DNA of 33,717 nt from Betaproteobacteria bacterium (GCA_009693435.1 SHXF01000048.1:1-33717); one strand, 5' to 3'; positions 6,543-15,028 are shown, counted from the stretch's first letter. Numbers and translations are program-made. Notes: generated by a model from the letters alone, not told the origin.

Positions 6543-7565
6543 CTATCGGGCAAACTGCGCGGTGCGCTTCAGCATTTCGTCGTAAATTGCGCGGGCATTG
6601 GGGACACCCTGCTTTTCGGTCTCGGCGATCTGCTGATCGACCACCGGCTTGAACTGCTCGCGCCACTTTGCCCGCTGCTCGGGGGAAACAGGCGATTCAA
6701 TTATCCCCTTCGCCATTCCCGCCACGCGGCCCGCCTGCTCGGACTTGTTCCAGCTGGCGGCAAAGGCCGCGACCCATGGATCGCCGGTGGTGTCGTCGAT
6801 CGCCTTCTTTGCGATGGCGGGCAGCTCGTCGTATTTCTTCTGGTTCATGACCACGTGGAAGCAGGTCACAAACATCTGCGCCGTATAGTGGTAGCGGACC
6901 AGATTCTCGACCTTGAACGCCATCACGCCGTCGTACCCCATGATGGCGCCATCGATGATGCCTTTTTCCAGGCTCTCGTAGATCTGCGGCACGGGCAGGG
7001 TCACCGGCACGCCGCCGAGATGCTGCAGCACCGCCTGCGACTGGGCGTTGGTGACGCGGATGCGCAGGCCTTTGAGGTCCTCCATACGTTCCACTTTCTT
7101 GTCCCGCGTAAAAAATCCGATGGCCGTGCCGCACATCATTCCCAGCAGCTTGAACCCTTTTGTCTCTGCGGCAAGATGGGAGTCGCGCATCGACCAGAGC
7201 GCCTTGCTCGCTGCTTCGGAACCGGAGGCCATCTGCGGAAGTTCCATAAGCAGCGCGCGCGGCATGCGCCCCCGTGGAAATCCGTTCTGCGCCAGGGCGA
7301 TGTCCATGACGCCGGCGGCGACCTGATCGCTCTGATTGGCGACATTGCCAAACGGCGAATTGCCGGCAAACGTGCGCACCGTCACCGTGCCGTTGGTTCG
7401 CTTTGCCATCTCCGCCGCCCAGGGCGTCAGGAAGTCGGCCACGAAAAAGTGTCCCGGCGGCACGAATGTGCTCGCCTTGAGCTCGATCTTCTCCTGGGCG
7501 ATTGCAGGATGGGCGGCAACTGCCACAGCCACGGCGGACACGAACATGCGAATGGACTTTGTCAC
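6543..7565 (-). CDS. dctP: TRAP transporter solute-binding protein (DctP)
   Basis: Predicted 340 aa with a signal peptide (TKSIRMFVSAVAVAVAAHPA, likely cut after AIA at about residue 23). Typical DctP features: WAAEMAKRTNGTVTV near 50, LKGLRIRV with the carboxylate-binding Arg (about 168/170), PQIYESLEKGIIDGAI near 195-207, and a helical C-terminus. The periplasmic protein captures an organic acid and hands it to DctQM. The start is GTG 7563-7565 with AAGGAG upstream at good spacing. It is the first gene of the operon and divergent from the Rieske-enolase-SDR operon, which suggests shared control and a shared substrate. The substrate is not identifiable by eye. Confidence 0.9.
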   Translation of the reverse strand: MTKSIRMFVSAVAVAVAAHPAIAQEKIELKASTFVPPGHFFVADFLTPWAAEMAKRTNGTVTVRTFAGNSPFGNVANQSDQVAAGVMDIALAQNGFPRGRMPRALLMELPQMASGSEAASKALWSMRDSHLAAETKGFKLLGMMCGTAIGFFTRDKKVERMEDLKGLRIRVTNAQSQAVLQHLGGVPVTLPVPQIYESLEKGIIDGAIMGYDGVMAFKVENLVRYHYTAQMFVTCFHVVMNQKKYDELPAIAKKAIDDTTGDPWVAAFAASWNKSEQAGRVAGMAKGIIESPVSPEQRAKWREQFKPVVDQQIAETEKQGVPNARAIYDEMLKRTAQFAR

Positions 7566-7648
7566 TGTCTGCTCCTTTGAATGGTGTTCGAGTCGGCAGT
7601 AGCGGGCAGGCGGATTCTTGTCATTGCCAGATCGCCTTCACTGAATCA

Positions 7649-7678
7649 CCCGATGCGCGCGCCGAGAGCCGCATCGGG
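7649..7678. promoter_or_regulatory. Inverted repeat in the divergent dctP/Rieske control region
   Basis: CCCGATGCG (7649-7657) and CGCATCGGG (7670-7678) are perfect 9-bp arms around 12 nt. It sits between the divergent TRAP and oxygenase operons, with no T-tract, so it is a candidate operator for a regulator controlling both directions. A TAGAAT hexamer near 7713 could be a -10 for the rightward operon, but I see no convincing -35. Confidence 0.4.
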
Positions 7679-7780
7679 ATCCGGACGATGCCTTCGAGGG
7701 CAAGTATAGGCGGTGTAGAATTAAATAGTAAAGGCGCAGTAAAGGGTGCCAACGCAGCAAAGCAGGAGGAAAGTTTCGTT

Positions 7781-8938
7781 ATGAACGACCGGCTTGAGCC
7801 GCGCAGCGGCGTGTCGCGATGGAAGCGTTACGAGACTGCGGCGGAGGGATTCCGGGAATACTGGTATCCGGTGATGGAATCAAGGCGACTGGCCGGCAAG
7901 CCCGTACAGATCAAGCTGCTCGGAGAGACCGTGGCGTTTGTCCGCGAGAACGGACGAGCCTATGCAATCGAGGACCGCTGCCCTCACCGCGGCGTGCCTT
8001 TTTCCGGCGGCGGCACACCTATCACCGCGAAGTTCGACTTCTCCGGCCATATCACCTGTCCCTATCATGGCTGGGTCTTCGAACTGTCCACAGGTCGGCT
8101 TGCTGCGGCGTTGTCCGACGGTCCGGATTCGCCGATCGTCGGTAAGGTTGCGGTGCGGACTTTTCCTGTGGAAGAACGCTGCGGCCTGGTGTGGGTATGG
8201 ATGGGTCAGTCCAAGCCGGTGCCGCTGGACGAAGACATTCCGGACGAACTGCTTGCGGCGGATGCTCGCATTTTCGGCCGATTCAGCATTCGCGAAGGAA
8301 ACTGGCGATACGCGGTCGAGAACGGCTTCGACGAAGGACACAACAAGTACCTGCACCGCGATTCCCTCTGGACCATGCTGCGACGCCTTCCCGGTTACAA
8401 CAAGACGCGCATTCGAAAGGAGCCGGACGGCGTCTGGCTGTCGCGGGTGCAGGATGAGACTTATTTTGAATCCGACTATCCGGGGCTGGGCAAATGGCCC
8501 CGATATCATTTCTGGAATTATTTCTATCACCCGAGTTCCAACAAGGAGCTGGCTACCTGCTCGGTGAGGCTGCCCGGCGTGATCCGGGTGTTCTACAAGG
8601 GGTGGAGCATCTACGAGTGGTACATCCCGGATGGCCGTGGCCGGCATCTGTATGTGCAAATCAACATCGCCCGGACTACCGGCCTGGGCCGCTTGCGCTG
8701 GTGGCTCTACTACCACCTGCTGGTGCGCGCCGTTCAGCACCGGTTTCTCAACAATCAGGACACCTGCATGGTGGCGCTGATGCCGGATTCGCATCCCGAG
8801 CGGTTCTTTCGGCCGGACGCCTCCATTACCGGCTGGCGCCGATTCGCCGAGCAGACTGCGCGCGATTTCACGCTTGCATCTTTTCCGGTGACTGCCGAAG
8901 ACGACGAACCGCTCGGGGAGGACCAGGAAGATGCCTGA
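7781..8938 (+). CDS. Rieske non-heme iron oxygenase, oxygenase component
   Basis: Predicted 385 aa. The Rieske [2Fe-2S] ligands are C67-P-H69-R-G and C93-P-Y-H96-G-W. The mononuclear iron site is D184-x2-H187-x4-H192 within NWRYAVENGFDEGHNKYLHRDS, with a later candidate carboxylate in NNQDTCMV. The layout and length recall single-subunit oxygenases of the carbazole dioxygenase (CarAa)/KshA kind, but the reaction cannot be named. The H69-C93 spacing is longer than the usual 16-18 residues. ATG 7781 is chosen for the AGGAGGA 10 nt upstream; the frame is open far upstream but without family sequence. Its end overlaps the next gene by 8 nt. No ferredoxin or reductase gene is adjacent. Confidence 0.88.
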   Translation: MNDRLEPRSGVSRWKRYETAAEGFREYWYPVMESRRLAGKPVQIKLLGETVAFVRENGRAYAIEDRCPHRGVPFSGGGTPITAKFDFSGHITCPYHGWVFELSTGRLAAALSDGPDSPIVGKVAVRTFPVEERCGLVWVWMGQSKPVPLDEDIPDELLAADARIFGRFSIREGNWRYAVENGFDEGHNKYLHRDSLWTMLRRLPGYNKTRIRKEPDGVWLSRVQDETYFESDYPGLGKWPRYHFWNYFYHPSSNKELATCSVRLPGVIRVFYKGWSIYEWYIPDGRGRHLYVQINIARTTGLGRLRWWLYYHLLVRAVQHRFLNNQDTCMVALMPDSHPERFFRPDASITGWRRFAEQTARDFTLASFPVTAEDDEPLGEDQEDA

Positions 8939-10043
8939 AGCCGACGCGGCCTCGATTCGGTCGGTCCGCACGACCATAGTCACGCTTCCGCTGGACGAAC
9001 CCTACGAGGGCACGCCTATCGGATCGATCAAAACGATCAGCTGTCTGCTGGTCGAAGTCGGCACGAAAGGCGGCGTGGAGGGGTTGGGACATCTCGCCTG
9101 GTACAACCCGCGGAGCGCTCGCCAGATCCAGTCGGTGAGAACGCTCGTGGACGACCTGGGCGAGGCGCTCGCGGGCCATGATGGCTTAAAGCGCGCGGCA
9201 ATCTATCAGTTGATGCGCGGCCTGACCTCGGAATCCCTGCACGAAGGCATCGTCATGATGGCGATAGGCGCAATCGACATGGCGCTCTGGGACATTGCGG
9301 CAAAGCATGCAGGTATGCCGCTTGCCGTGATGCTGGGCGGTTGCCGCGATGGCATTCCGGTGTACGAAAGCAGCCGTTTGGCCAAAGACCGGCTGGCTGA
9401 TCTGGAGAGCAGTGCCGACCGGGTCAGGGCCGATGGATATGGCGCGGCCAAGGTCCTGGCGGGCAGCCGCGCATTCGATGAAGAGGTTGAGCGCATCAGG
9501 GTCGTCAGGGCGGCCCTCGGACCCGGCGTCCGGTTGATGGTTGACTGCGCCAGGCGGCTGACTCCCGCCGCAGCGATACGCTTTGCGCGCGCCATATCCG
9601 GATTCGACATCCACTGGCTGGAAGATCCGGTTTCTCAGGCGGATATTGCAGGCCTGCGCCGGGTGCGGGATCTGGGAGGCGTTCCCCTCGCGACGGGAGA
9701 GCGCATCTCCGGTTTCGCCGAATTAGAGGCAATCCTGTCCGCCGAAGCCGTCGATCACATCATGCTCGACCTGCAAAGAATCGGCGGTCCGAGTGCCTGG
9801 CTGTCCCTGGCCCCCGCACTGCAATGCCGCAACATCCCCCTCTCGGCGCATGGGGCGCACGAATTCCAGCTGCATCTGCTCGCGTCCACGCCGAACGGGC
9901 ACTATCTCGAATATCACCCATGGTGGAATGCGCTGTATGTCGACCCGCCGCAACCTTCAGGCGGATTATTGGGCGTTGGTCCGAAGTCCGGCTTCGGGCT
10001 CGAACTGGACAAAGCTGCCGTCGCCCGTTATCGGGCAGGCTAG
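8931..10043 (+). CDS. Mandelate racemase/muconate lactonizing enzyme family (enolase superfamily)
   Basis: Predicted 370 aa, the full family length. Metal ligands read D205 (VDCAR), E231 (LEDP) and E257 (TGER), spaced 26 residues apart exactly as in mandelate racemase. The Asp-His dyad is D280 (LDLQRIGG) and H307 (SAHGAHE), also at the mandelate-racemase spacing. The second Lys of the KxK motif is missing: the sequence is K174-V-L176, and A207 replaces the usual Asn after the first ligand. Loss of that base points to chemistry run by His307 alone, such as dehydration or one-sided epimerisation of a hydroxy acid, rather than two-base racemisation. The start overlaps the upstream oxygenase gene by 8 nt, implying coupled translation. 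Confidence 0.88.
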   Translation: MPEADAASIRSVRTTIVTLPLDEPYEGTPIGSIKTISCLLVEVGTKGGVEGLGHLAWYNPRSARQIQSVRTLVDDLGEALAGHDGLKRAAIYQLMRGLTSESLHEGIVMMAIGAIDMALWDIAAKHAGMPLAVMLGGCRDGIPVYESSRLAKDRLADLESSADRVRADGYGAAKVLAGSRAFDEEVERIRVVRAALGPGVRLMVDCARRLTPAAAIRFARAISGFDIHWLEDPVSQADIAGLRRVRDLGGVPLATGERISGFAELEAILSAEAVDHIMLDLQRIGGPSAWLSLAPALQCRNIPLSAHGAHEFQLHLLASTPNGHYLEYHPWWNALYVDPPQPSGGLLGVGPKSGFGLELDKAAVARYRAG

Positions 10044-10088
10044 AACTCGCGGCGTAAAGCAGGCCGGCAAACAGACACAGGAGCTGAC

Positions 10089-10844
10089 ATGGATCTCGGA
10101 CTCAAAGGCAAGCGGGTCGTCGTGACCGGCGGCAGCAAGGGCATCGGGCGCGCCATCGCCGAGGGTTTCGCCAAAGAAGGTGCTGATGTTTCCGTCTGCG
10201 CGCGCAATGCCGAAGAAGTCGCGGGGGCGGTTGCTGCGCTCAAAAGCAAAGGGGTCAACGCGTTCGGGCGCGCACTCGATGTGGCTGATGGACCGGCATT
10301 GAAAGCGTGGTTGACCACTACGGCCGGCGACCTGGGCGGCATCGACATACTGGTGTGCAATGTCAGTGCGCTTGCTGTCGGCGATTCGGCGGAGACGTGG
10401 GATCAGTCGTTCCGCGTCGACATGATGCACAGCGTCAATGCCGTCGCGGCAGCGGTGCCGTTTCTGGAGAAATCGGCGAGCGGCGCTATCGTTCTGATCT
10501 CGAGCGTTTCCGGCTTCGAAGTGGATTTTGCTGCTGGCTCCTACGGTGCCATGAAAGCAGCACTCATCCACTACGCGAAAGGATTGAGCAGGCAACTGGT
10601 GACCAAGGGCATACGTGTGAACTGCGTCTCGCCGGGCAACACCTATTTCGAGGGTGGCATCTGGCAGAAAATCGAGAACAATGTTCCGGACCTGTTCGCA
10701 TCGACGCTCAAGGTCAATCCGACCGGGAGGTTCGGCACTGCGGAGGAAGTGGCGAGCGGGGTGGTGTTCATCGCCAGCCCGGCCGCGAGCCGCATTTCGG
10801 GCACCAACCTGGTAATCGACGGCGCGCTCACCGTAGCCGTCTAG
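10089..10844 (+). CDS. Short-chain dehydrogenase/reductase (SDR)
   Basis: Predicted 251 aa classical SDR. The NAD(P)-binding motif TGGSKGIG lies at residues 13-20; D64 in ALDVAD follows the third strand. The usual NNAG is replaced by CNVSA (90-94). The catalytic residues are S139 and Y152-x3-K156 (SYGAMK). The basic residue inside the glycine motif (K17) leaves cofactor choice open. ATG 10089 is preceded by CAGGAG with good spacing. It follows the enolase-superfamily gene by 45 bp, so the operon order is oxygenase, enolase-family enzyme, dehydrogenase. This suits oxidation of a ring cis-diol or of a hydroxy/keto acid made by the neighbours. Confidence 0.9.
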   Translation: MDLGLKGKRVVVTGGSKGIGRAIAEGFAKEGADVSVCARNAEEVAGAVAALKSKGVNAFGRALDVADGPALKAWLTTTAGDLGGIDILVCNVSALAVGDSAETWDQSFRVDMMHSVNAVAAAVPFLEKSASGAIVLISSVSGFEVDFAAGSYGAMKAALIHYAKGLSRQLVTKGIRVNCVSPGNTYFEGGIWQKIENNVPDLFASTLKVNPTGRFGTAEEVASGVVFIASPAASRISGTNLVIDGALTVAV

Positions 10845-10865
10845 GCGCGCGACATAATGGTCGGG

Positions 10866-10886
10866 CCGGTCATGGTCTATGACCGG
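10866..10886. terminator. Hairpin between convergent SDR and acetamidase genes
   Basis: CCGGTCAT (10866-10873) and ATGACCGG (10879-10886) form a perfect 8-bp stem with a 5-nt loop. It overlaps the last codons and stop of the acetamidase gene and lies 22 bp after the SDR stop. It could end transcription from both sides, although no long T-tract follows. Confidence 0.5.
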
Positions 10887-11919
10887 TGACTTCGATGCGA
10901 TCATTAACCCGGCCGGCGGATTCAGCCGCCAGAGGGCGCAGGTATATTTTTCTGATCGCAGCCCCGACCGAATACTTCGGGTCAACAAAGTTTCCCAGCC
11001 GGACCTTGCCGCACTGGCTGAGCATCATATAGGCGTCCCATTTGTCATAGCCATAATCGGCGGCCATCCACAGCACGAGTTCGCGGTAAGCAATTCGCGT
11101 TGCGTCTTCCAATGGGCGGGCACTGCCGATCGTCATGATGAGCTCCTCGTTTTCCAGGCGAGGCCAGTCGATGTTCCACTTCTTGATCAAGTCGACGTGT
11201 ATCGTCGTCAGGCTGGGATATTCCACCGCAACCCCGCATACCTCTCCATCGCCCTGGCAGGCGTGCGCATCCCCGATGAACAGTCTGCCGCCTTCGCTGC
11301 GCACCGGAAGGTAAGTGATGCTGCCCGGGCCCATGTCGGGAAGGTCCATGTTTCCACCATGGTTGTCCGGCGTCAGCGAATTGATCGAATCGATTTCCGG
11401 CGAACAGCTGAGCGTCCCGATGTGCGGGCTGTACGGCAGCGTCACGCGCGGGCTCCAGTAAACGCCCTTCTCGTCCAGGTCGACCTTGCGCACGATCTCC
11501 GGCAGCGGCTCGTTGAGCGTCGCCGTGTACATGGTCCCGGTCAGGGCGCCGAATTGCGGGATCATGCAGCAGGTGCCCCGCGGGTTCGGTCCGCGCGGCA
11601 GCATGGATTCGATATGGACGGCAACGACGTCGCCCTTCTCGGCGCCCTCGATCATGATCGGGCCGTTTTGCGGATTGACGAATGGCATGGTCAGTTTCTG
11701 CGTCGGCAGGTCGCGCTCGGTTTGAATCGCGCCATCAAAAGCATCCCGCGTTTCGACGACGACGCGGTCCCCGGGTCGGATGTGCAACACCGGGGCAGAG
11801 TAGGGTCCCATGGTGTAGTGGAACTTGCCCTGGCGCTCCTCTGTCAGTTCGTGCGTCTCAAGCTGCTTGCCACGCGCGATGCCGCGTTGGTGCATGATCG
11901 AATCCTTCAGCCAACTCAT
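10870..11919 (-). CDS. Acetamidase/formamidase family protein
   Basis: Predicted 349 aa. Family sequence is clear: VLHIRPGDRVVVET (about 45-58), NPQNGPIMIEGAEKGDVVAVHIE, the PRGTCCMIPQFGAL region, PYSPHIGTLSCSPE, the metal-site style stretch NHGGNMDLPDMGPGSITYLPV, and LFIGDAHACQGDGEVCGVAVE. Enzymes of this family (FmdA/AmdA) hydrolyse short amides to an acid and ammonia. ATG 11919 follows a purine-rich stretch at suitable distance. It converges on the SDR gene and is divergent from the AT-rich dioxygenase genes. In this setting it may release ammonia from an amide intermediate, but the natural substrate of such homologues in catabolic clusters is often unknown. Confidence 0.9.
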   Translation of the reverse strand: MSWLKDSIMHQRGIARGKQLETHELTEERQGKFHYTMGPYSAPVLHIRPGDRVVVETRDAFDGAIQTERDLPTQKLTMPFVNPQNGPIMIEGAEKGDVVAVHIESMLPRGPNPRGTCCMIPQFGALTGTMYTATLNEPLPEIVRKVDLDEKGVYWSPRVTLPYSPHIGTLSCSPEIDSINSLTPDNHGGNMDLPDMGPGSITYLPVRSEGGRLFIGDAHACQGDGEVCGVAVEYPSLTTIHVDLIKKWNIDWPRLENEELIMTIGSARPLEDATRIAYRELVLWMAADYGYDKWDAYMMLSQCGKVRLGNFVDPKYSVGAAIRKIYLRPLAAESAGRVNDRIEVTGHRP

Positions 11920-12377
11920 GGTGTCCGCCTCTCGCGAAAAGCTTCAATCCGGAAATCGAAATCGGGACAGCACGCCCAGCCCATCGATCCGCTTTGATTC
12001 TAACGGATCTCCGCAGAATTAATTACTTGGTAAGGCAGGATAAACTTTGGCAAGCTTTCTTTCTAAAACCAAAGGTTTCTGGCAGGCACTAAATAACAAA
12101 TGTGCACAACGGAAAACTAAGATAATCAGACCAACCATAGTCGTGTCTCCGGCGACGCAGAGATGGGTTCAATAGAAATCCACCCTATTGTCAGCAAGGT
12201 GAAACCCGGGGAAGCTCAAGGGAGCGGAGGGAGTTTTACACGAGAGTGCTAGGCACGACCCGCGCGAATCGAACCGATCTGGGATTTCCGGGTGCTTGGC
12301 TCAACGCGAAGAACACGATTAAACATCTCGCGGAATACGCATTTCCTGTGTCGGCAGACCCATTAGTGAGGCGCCCC
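11920..12377. other. 458-bp AT-rich divergent intergenic region
   Basis: Separates the acetamidase (-) from the dioxygenase alpha subunit (+). Base composition drops visibly, with A/T runs around 12010-12130, compared with the GC-rich flanks. A frame open from 12246 joins the alpha gene but its first 44 codons do not resemble oxygenase sequence. It probably holds the promoters for both directions and the left boundary of an acquired segment. I could not fix a convincing promoter pair, regulator gene or insertion-sequence end. Confidence 0.55.
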
Positions 12378-13712
12378 ATGAGACAGATTAGCACCGATGA
12401 AATTCGCAGGTTGGTTAAACCAGATGCCGTCCATCAGCGGGTATACACGGACCCCGCCATTTTCGAACTCGAGATGGCACGAATCTTCGAGAGCAACTGG
12501 GTTTACGCGGCGCATGAAAGTGAAATTCGCGCTCCAGGCGATTACGTACGCGCGCGGATTGGTCGACGCGATATTCTAATCGTGCGGATCGAATCTGGCG
12601 GAATTGCGGCATTCCACAATCGATGTGCGCATCGAGGTTCCATGATCGCCCGTCCGATTCGAGGCCACGTAAAAGCTTTCAATTGTCCCTATCATGGCTG
12701 GAGTTACGATTGCGAAGGCAAGCTAATCGGCGTTCCTGTGAGTCGCGGCTACTACCCTGAAGGTTTCGTCGAAGACGCCAAACGGCGTCTCGAGCCAGTG
12801 GCTCGTGTTGCCAGTTATCGTGGATTTATTTTTGTGAGCCTTGCTGCGGATGTACCAGAGCTTGAAGAGTATCTTGCCCCCGTACGAGATTCGATCGACA
12901 ACATGGTGGACCGCGCGCCGGACGGCGAGCTAGTCAAGGAGGGTGGAGAATTCCGGCAAATCTGCAATTGCAATTGGAAGCTTCATACCGAAAATGTGTT
13001 TGACGTGCTCCACGCTTTTTTTCTGCATGAATCGTCGTGGGCCTCGGCCAAGGATTGGCAGCGCGACAGCGATGTTATCGGTGAGCTCAATCAGCAGGTA
13101 CAGATGCTAAAGGCGAACAGCCTGCCCCCGCGAGAATCCGAAAGGGTCGAACTTCGTTCTTTTGAACATGGTCACGCTATTCTCGGCGGCTTTTACAACG
13201 ATACGAAGATTGGCCAGGAGAGCCCGGAGCCGTGGTTCGCCCAATACAAAGACGCCCTTATCAGGCGGCATGGGAAAGAGCGCACGAAGGAGATTCTGGC
13301 GTTGGATCGGTTCAATACATTGATCTATCCGAATTTAGTCATCAACATCCGATTTCAGCACGTGCGGGTGTTCGAGCCAGTATCCGTTAATCGATCGATC
13401 GTGCGAGCCTTCTGCCTTCGGCTTGGCGGTGCCCCGGAGGATCTTTTCCAGATTGCTGTGAAATTTCTTACTTCCCTCAATTCACCAGCTTCAATGATCT
13501 CGCAGGATGACCACGAGGTGTTCAATCGTATGCAGCGCGTGCTTACGAGCGAACGGCATGATGCGCTCAATGCGGCTGAATGGATCAATATCGCTCGTGG
13601 TCGCGAGCGCGAGCAGCCACATGCCGATGGGAGCATAGATGCAGCGAGCGGTCTGAGCGAACTGCCTCTCCGCGCCCAATTTAACGCGTGGGTACAGCAC
13701 ATGTCGGCTTAG
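12378..13712 (+). CDS. Ring-hydroxylating dioxygenase, large (alpha) subunit
   Basis: Predicted 444 aa, the usual length for alpha subunits of the benzoate/anthranilate/toluene dioxygenase superfamily. The N-terminal Rieske domain has C83-A-H85-R-G and C103-P-Y-H106-G-W with the standard 17-residue gap. The catalytic domain has NWKLHTENVFDVLHAFFLH, giving D209-x2-H212-x4-H217 for the mononuclear iron. ATG 12378 is chosen because family sequence starts with QISTDEIRRLV and GAGG precedes it. The beta subunit follows 16 bp later. Codon choice is clearly AT-richer than in neighbouring genes. The cognate ferredoxin and reductase are missing. The native substrate is probably an aromatic carboxylate or related ring, which is inference. 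Confidence 0.92.
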   Translation: MRQISTDEIRRLVKPDAVHQRVYTDPAIFELEMARIFESNWVYAAHESEIRAPGDYVRARIGRRDILIVRIESGGIAAFHNRCAHRGSMIARPIRGHVKAFNCPYHGWSYDCEGKLIGVPVSRGYYPEGFVEDAKRRLEPVARVASYRGFIFVSLAADVPELEEYLAPVRDSIDNMVDRAPDGELVKEGGEFRQICNCNWKLHTENVFDVLHAFFLHESSWASAKDWQRDSDVIGELNQQVQMLKANSLPPRESERVELRSFEHGHAILGGFYNDTKIGQESPEPWFAQYKDALIRRHGKERTKEILALDRFNTLIYPNLVINIRFQHVRVFEPVSVNRSIVRAFCLRLGGAPEDLFQIAVKFLTSLNSPASMISQDDHEVFNRMQRVLTSERHDALNAAEWINIARGREREQPHADGSIDAASGLSELPLRAQFNAWVQHMSA

Positions 13713-13728
13713 AACGAGGCCCCCAGGA

Positions 13729-14229
13729 ATGACCGCAGCGCCAGAAATGATCCCGCCGCTATTACGCGAAGAAATCGAATCGTTCATTTGGAACGAGGCC
13801 GGTCTGTTGGATGATCGATGCTTCGAGGAGTGGCTTGCCCTTTTTGCGGAAGATGGCAGGTACTGGGTTCCGGCACAGACTGTCGATCCTGAACCGCTTG
13901 GGAAAATTTCAATTTTTTACGAAGACAAAAACCTTCTGGCCATCCGGATACGCCGTATGCGGCATCCTGCGAACTTCGCGCAGCAACCATTCCCACGGAC
14001 CAGCCATCTTCTCGGACGCATCGGCGTGGAGGCGGTTCCGGACAGTCTCTACAGCGTTACGTCTCGCATGCATGTGATTGAATATCGTGAGGGCGACGAA
14101 AAGCGCATCTTTGCGGGAAAGTGTCTACACACGCTTCGGCGCGAACACGGGCAACTTAAAATCGTGTTGAAGCGCGTCGATATTATTGATTGCGATGGGC
14201 CGCAATCGTTTATCACCGTGCCGATTTAG
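13729..14229 (+). CDS. Ring-hydroxylating dioxygenase, small (beta) subunit
   Basis: Predicted 166 aa. It has the beta-subunit pattern: LREEIESFIWNEAGLLDDRCFEEWLALFAEDGRYWVP at residues 12-48, RIRRMRHPANFAQQPFPRTSHLLGRI near 72-97, and a C-terminal strand-rich part ending IVLKRVDIID. These subunits adopt a cone-shaped NTF2-like fold and form an alpha3beta3 hexamer; they have a structural role and sometimes affect substrate choice. CCAGGA lies directly before ATG 13729, which is a tight spacing; ATG 13747 is an alternative. It shares the AT-richer composition of the alpha gene, so the two moved together. Confidence 0.92.
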   Translation: MTAAPEMIPPLLREEIESFIWNEAGLLDDRCFEEWLALFAEDGRYWVPAQTVDPEPLGKISIFYEDKNLLAIRIRRMRHPANFAQQPFPRTSHLLGRIGVEAVPDSLYSVTSRMHVIEYREGDEKRIFAGKCLHTLRREHGQLKIVLKRVDIIDCDGPQSFITVPI

Positions 14230-14260
14230 TTTCGCCAACGATTATCGAGAGTGCATATCC

Positions 14261-14320
14261 ACCCTGTAACGCCGAATGAGCGGAGAGCCGCTTCCATTTG
14301 GATATTGGCCATTACAGGGT
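14261..14320. terminator. Inverted repeat between convergent genes
   Basis: ACCCTGTAA (14261-14269) and TTACAGGGT (14312-14320) are perfect 9-bp arms, 42 nt apart, just after the dioxygenase beta gene and before the end of the opposing EthD-like gene. The long loop makes a simple terminator uncertain; it could instead be the trace of a mobile-element end at the right border of the AT-rich segment. Confidence 0.35.
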
Positions 14321-14326
14321 TGCCTG

Positions 14327-15028
14327 TTACGCTTTGGCCACTGCAGGATGCACTACCTGCGTCGCCATGGGGAAATGCGTGACTTCTCCCGAGTAGGGCG
14401 GAAAAGTGGCGAAGTCGGCGCGCGTCAGCTGGCGCACCGGCGATGCCAGCGCGGCCGTCATGGTGGCAGGATTGTCGAAGGCAGCCTTGTTTCTCTGCAT
14501 GTAATTCACGCGGCGCCACGGCAGGAAGCCGACCCAGTCGAGGCGGGTGTAAATCTCCGTTTCGCGGATACCGGGGAACTGCACCATGAGCTCGGGGTGA
14601 TGGGCCAGATAATGGGCGTGCCAGGTGTGTTCGTCCTCGGCCGGGCCCTCGTAGCTCACGAGGTAAGTGCAGTGCGGCGTGCCCCGTATGAGCGGATCGG
14701 GCACGGCATAGGACCGCACCAGCATCGCCTGCTGCACGCCGGCCGCTTCCTTCAGCCATGGCACGTCGGCCAGCGCCTGCAGATGGCCCGCGGGCCCGCA
14801 CGCGGCTTCGAGATCGGGCAGTTCGGCGAAATATACTTGTAGCACCACCTGCGGTGGCGGACCGTCATTCAGATAGGGATCGTCAGTTTGCCCGGGCGTA
14901 TGGATCTGTGCCCGCGTAAGCCGCGGTGTGGCACGCAGCAGCGTCGCCACGTGCTCCCGGTCGCGATCGCCGATGCGCGCCTGCGGGTTGGCTGCGTTGC
15001 GGAACACGAGGAACAGGCTGAAGCGCAT
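14327..15028 (-). CDS. EthD-like alpha+beta barrel protein, function unknown
   Basis: Predicted 233 aa from ATG 15028; the frame extends to 15118 but the added residues are not convincing. The start MRFSLFLVFRN and the repeated pattern of a short strand, helix and His-containing stretch (TWHAHYLAHHPELMVQFPGIRETEIYTRLDW, about 140-170) suggest two ferredoxin-like units of the EthD/dimeric alpha-beta barrel type. Such proteins often accompany oxygenases and sometimes catalyse decarboxylation, isomerisation or lactone chemistry. No catalytic residue can be assigned with confidence. It stands alone on the minus strand between the dioxygenase and the flavin reductase. The weak ribosome site leaves the start somewhat open. 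Confidence 0.65.
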   Translation of the reverse strand: MRFSLFLVFRNAANPQARIGDRDREHVATLLRATPRLTRAQIHTPGQTDDPYLNDGPPPQVVLQVYFAELPDLEAACGPAGHLQALADVPWLKEAAGVQQAMLVRSYAVPDPLIRGTPHCTYLVSYEGPAEDEHTWHAHYLAHHPELMVQFPGIRETEIYTRLDWVGFLPWRRVNYMQRNKAAFDNPATMTAALASPVRQLTRADFATFPPYSGEVTHFPMATQVVHPAVAKA

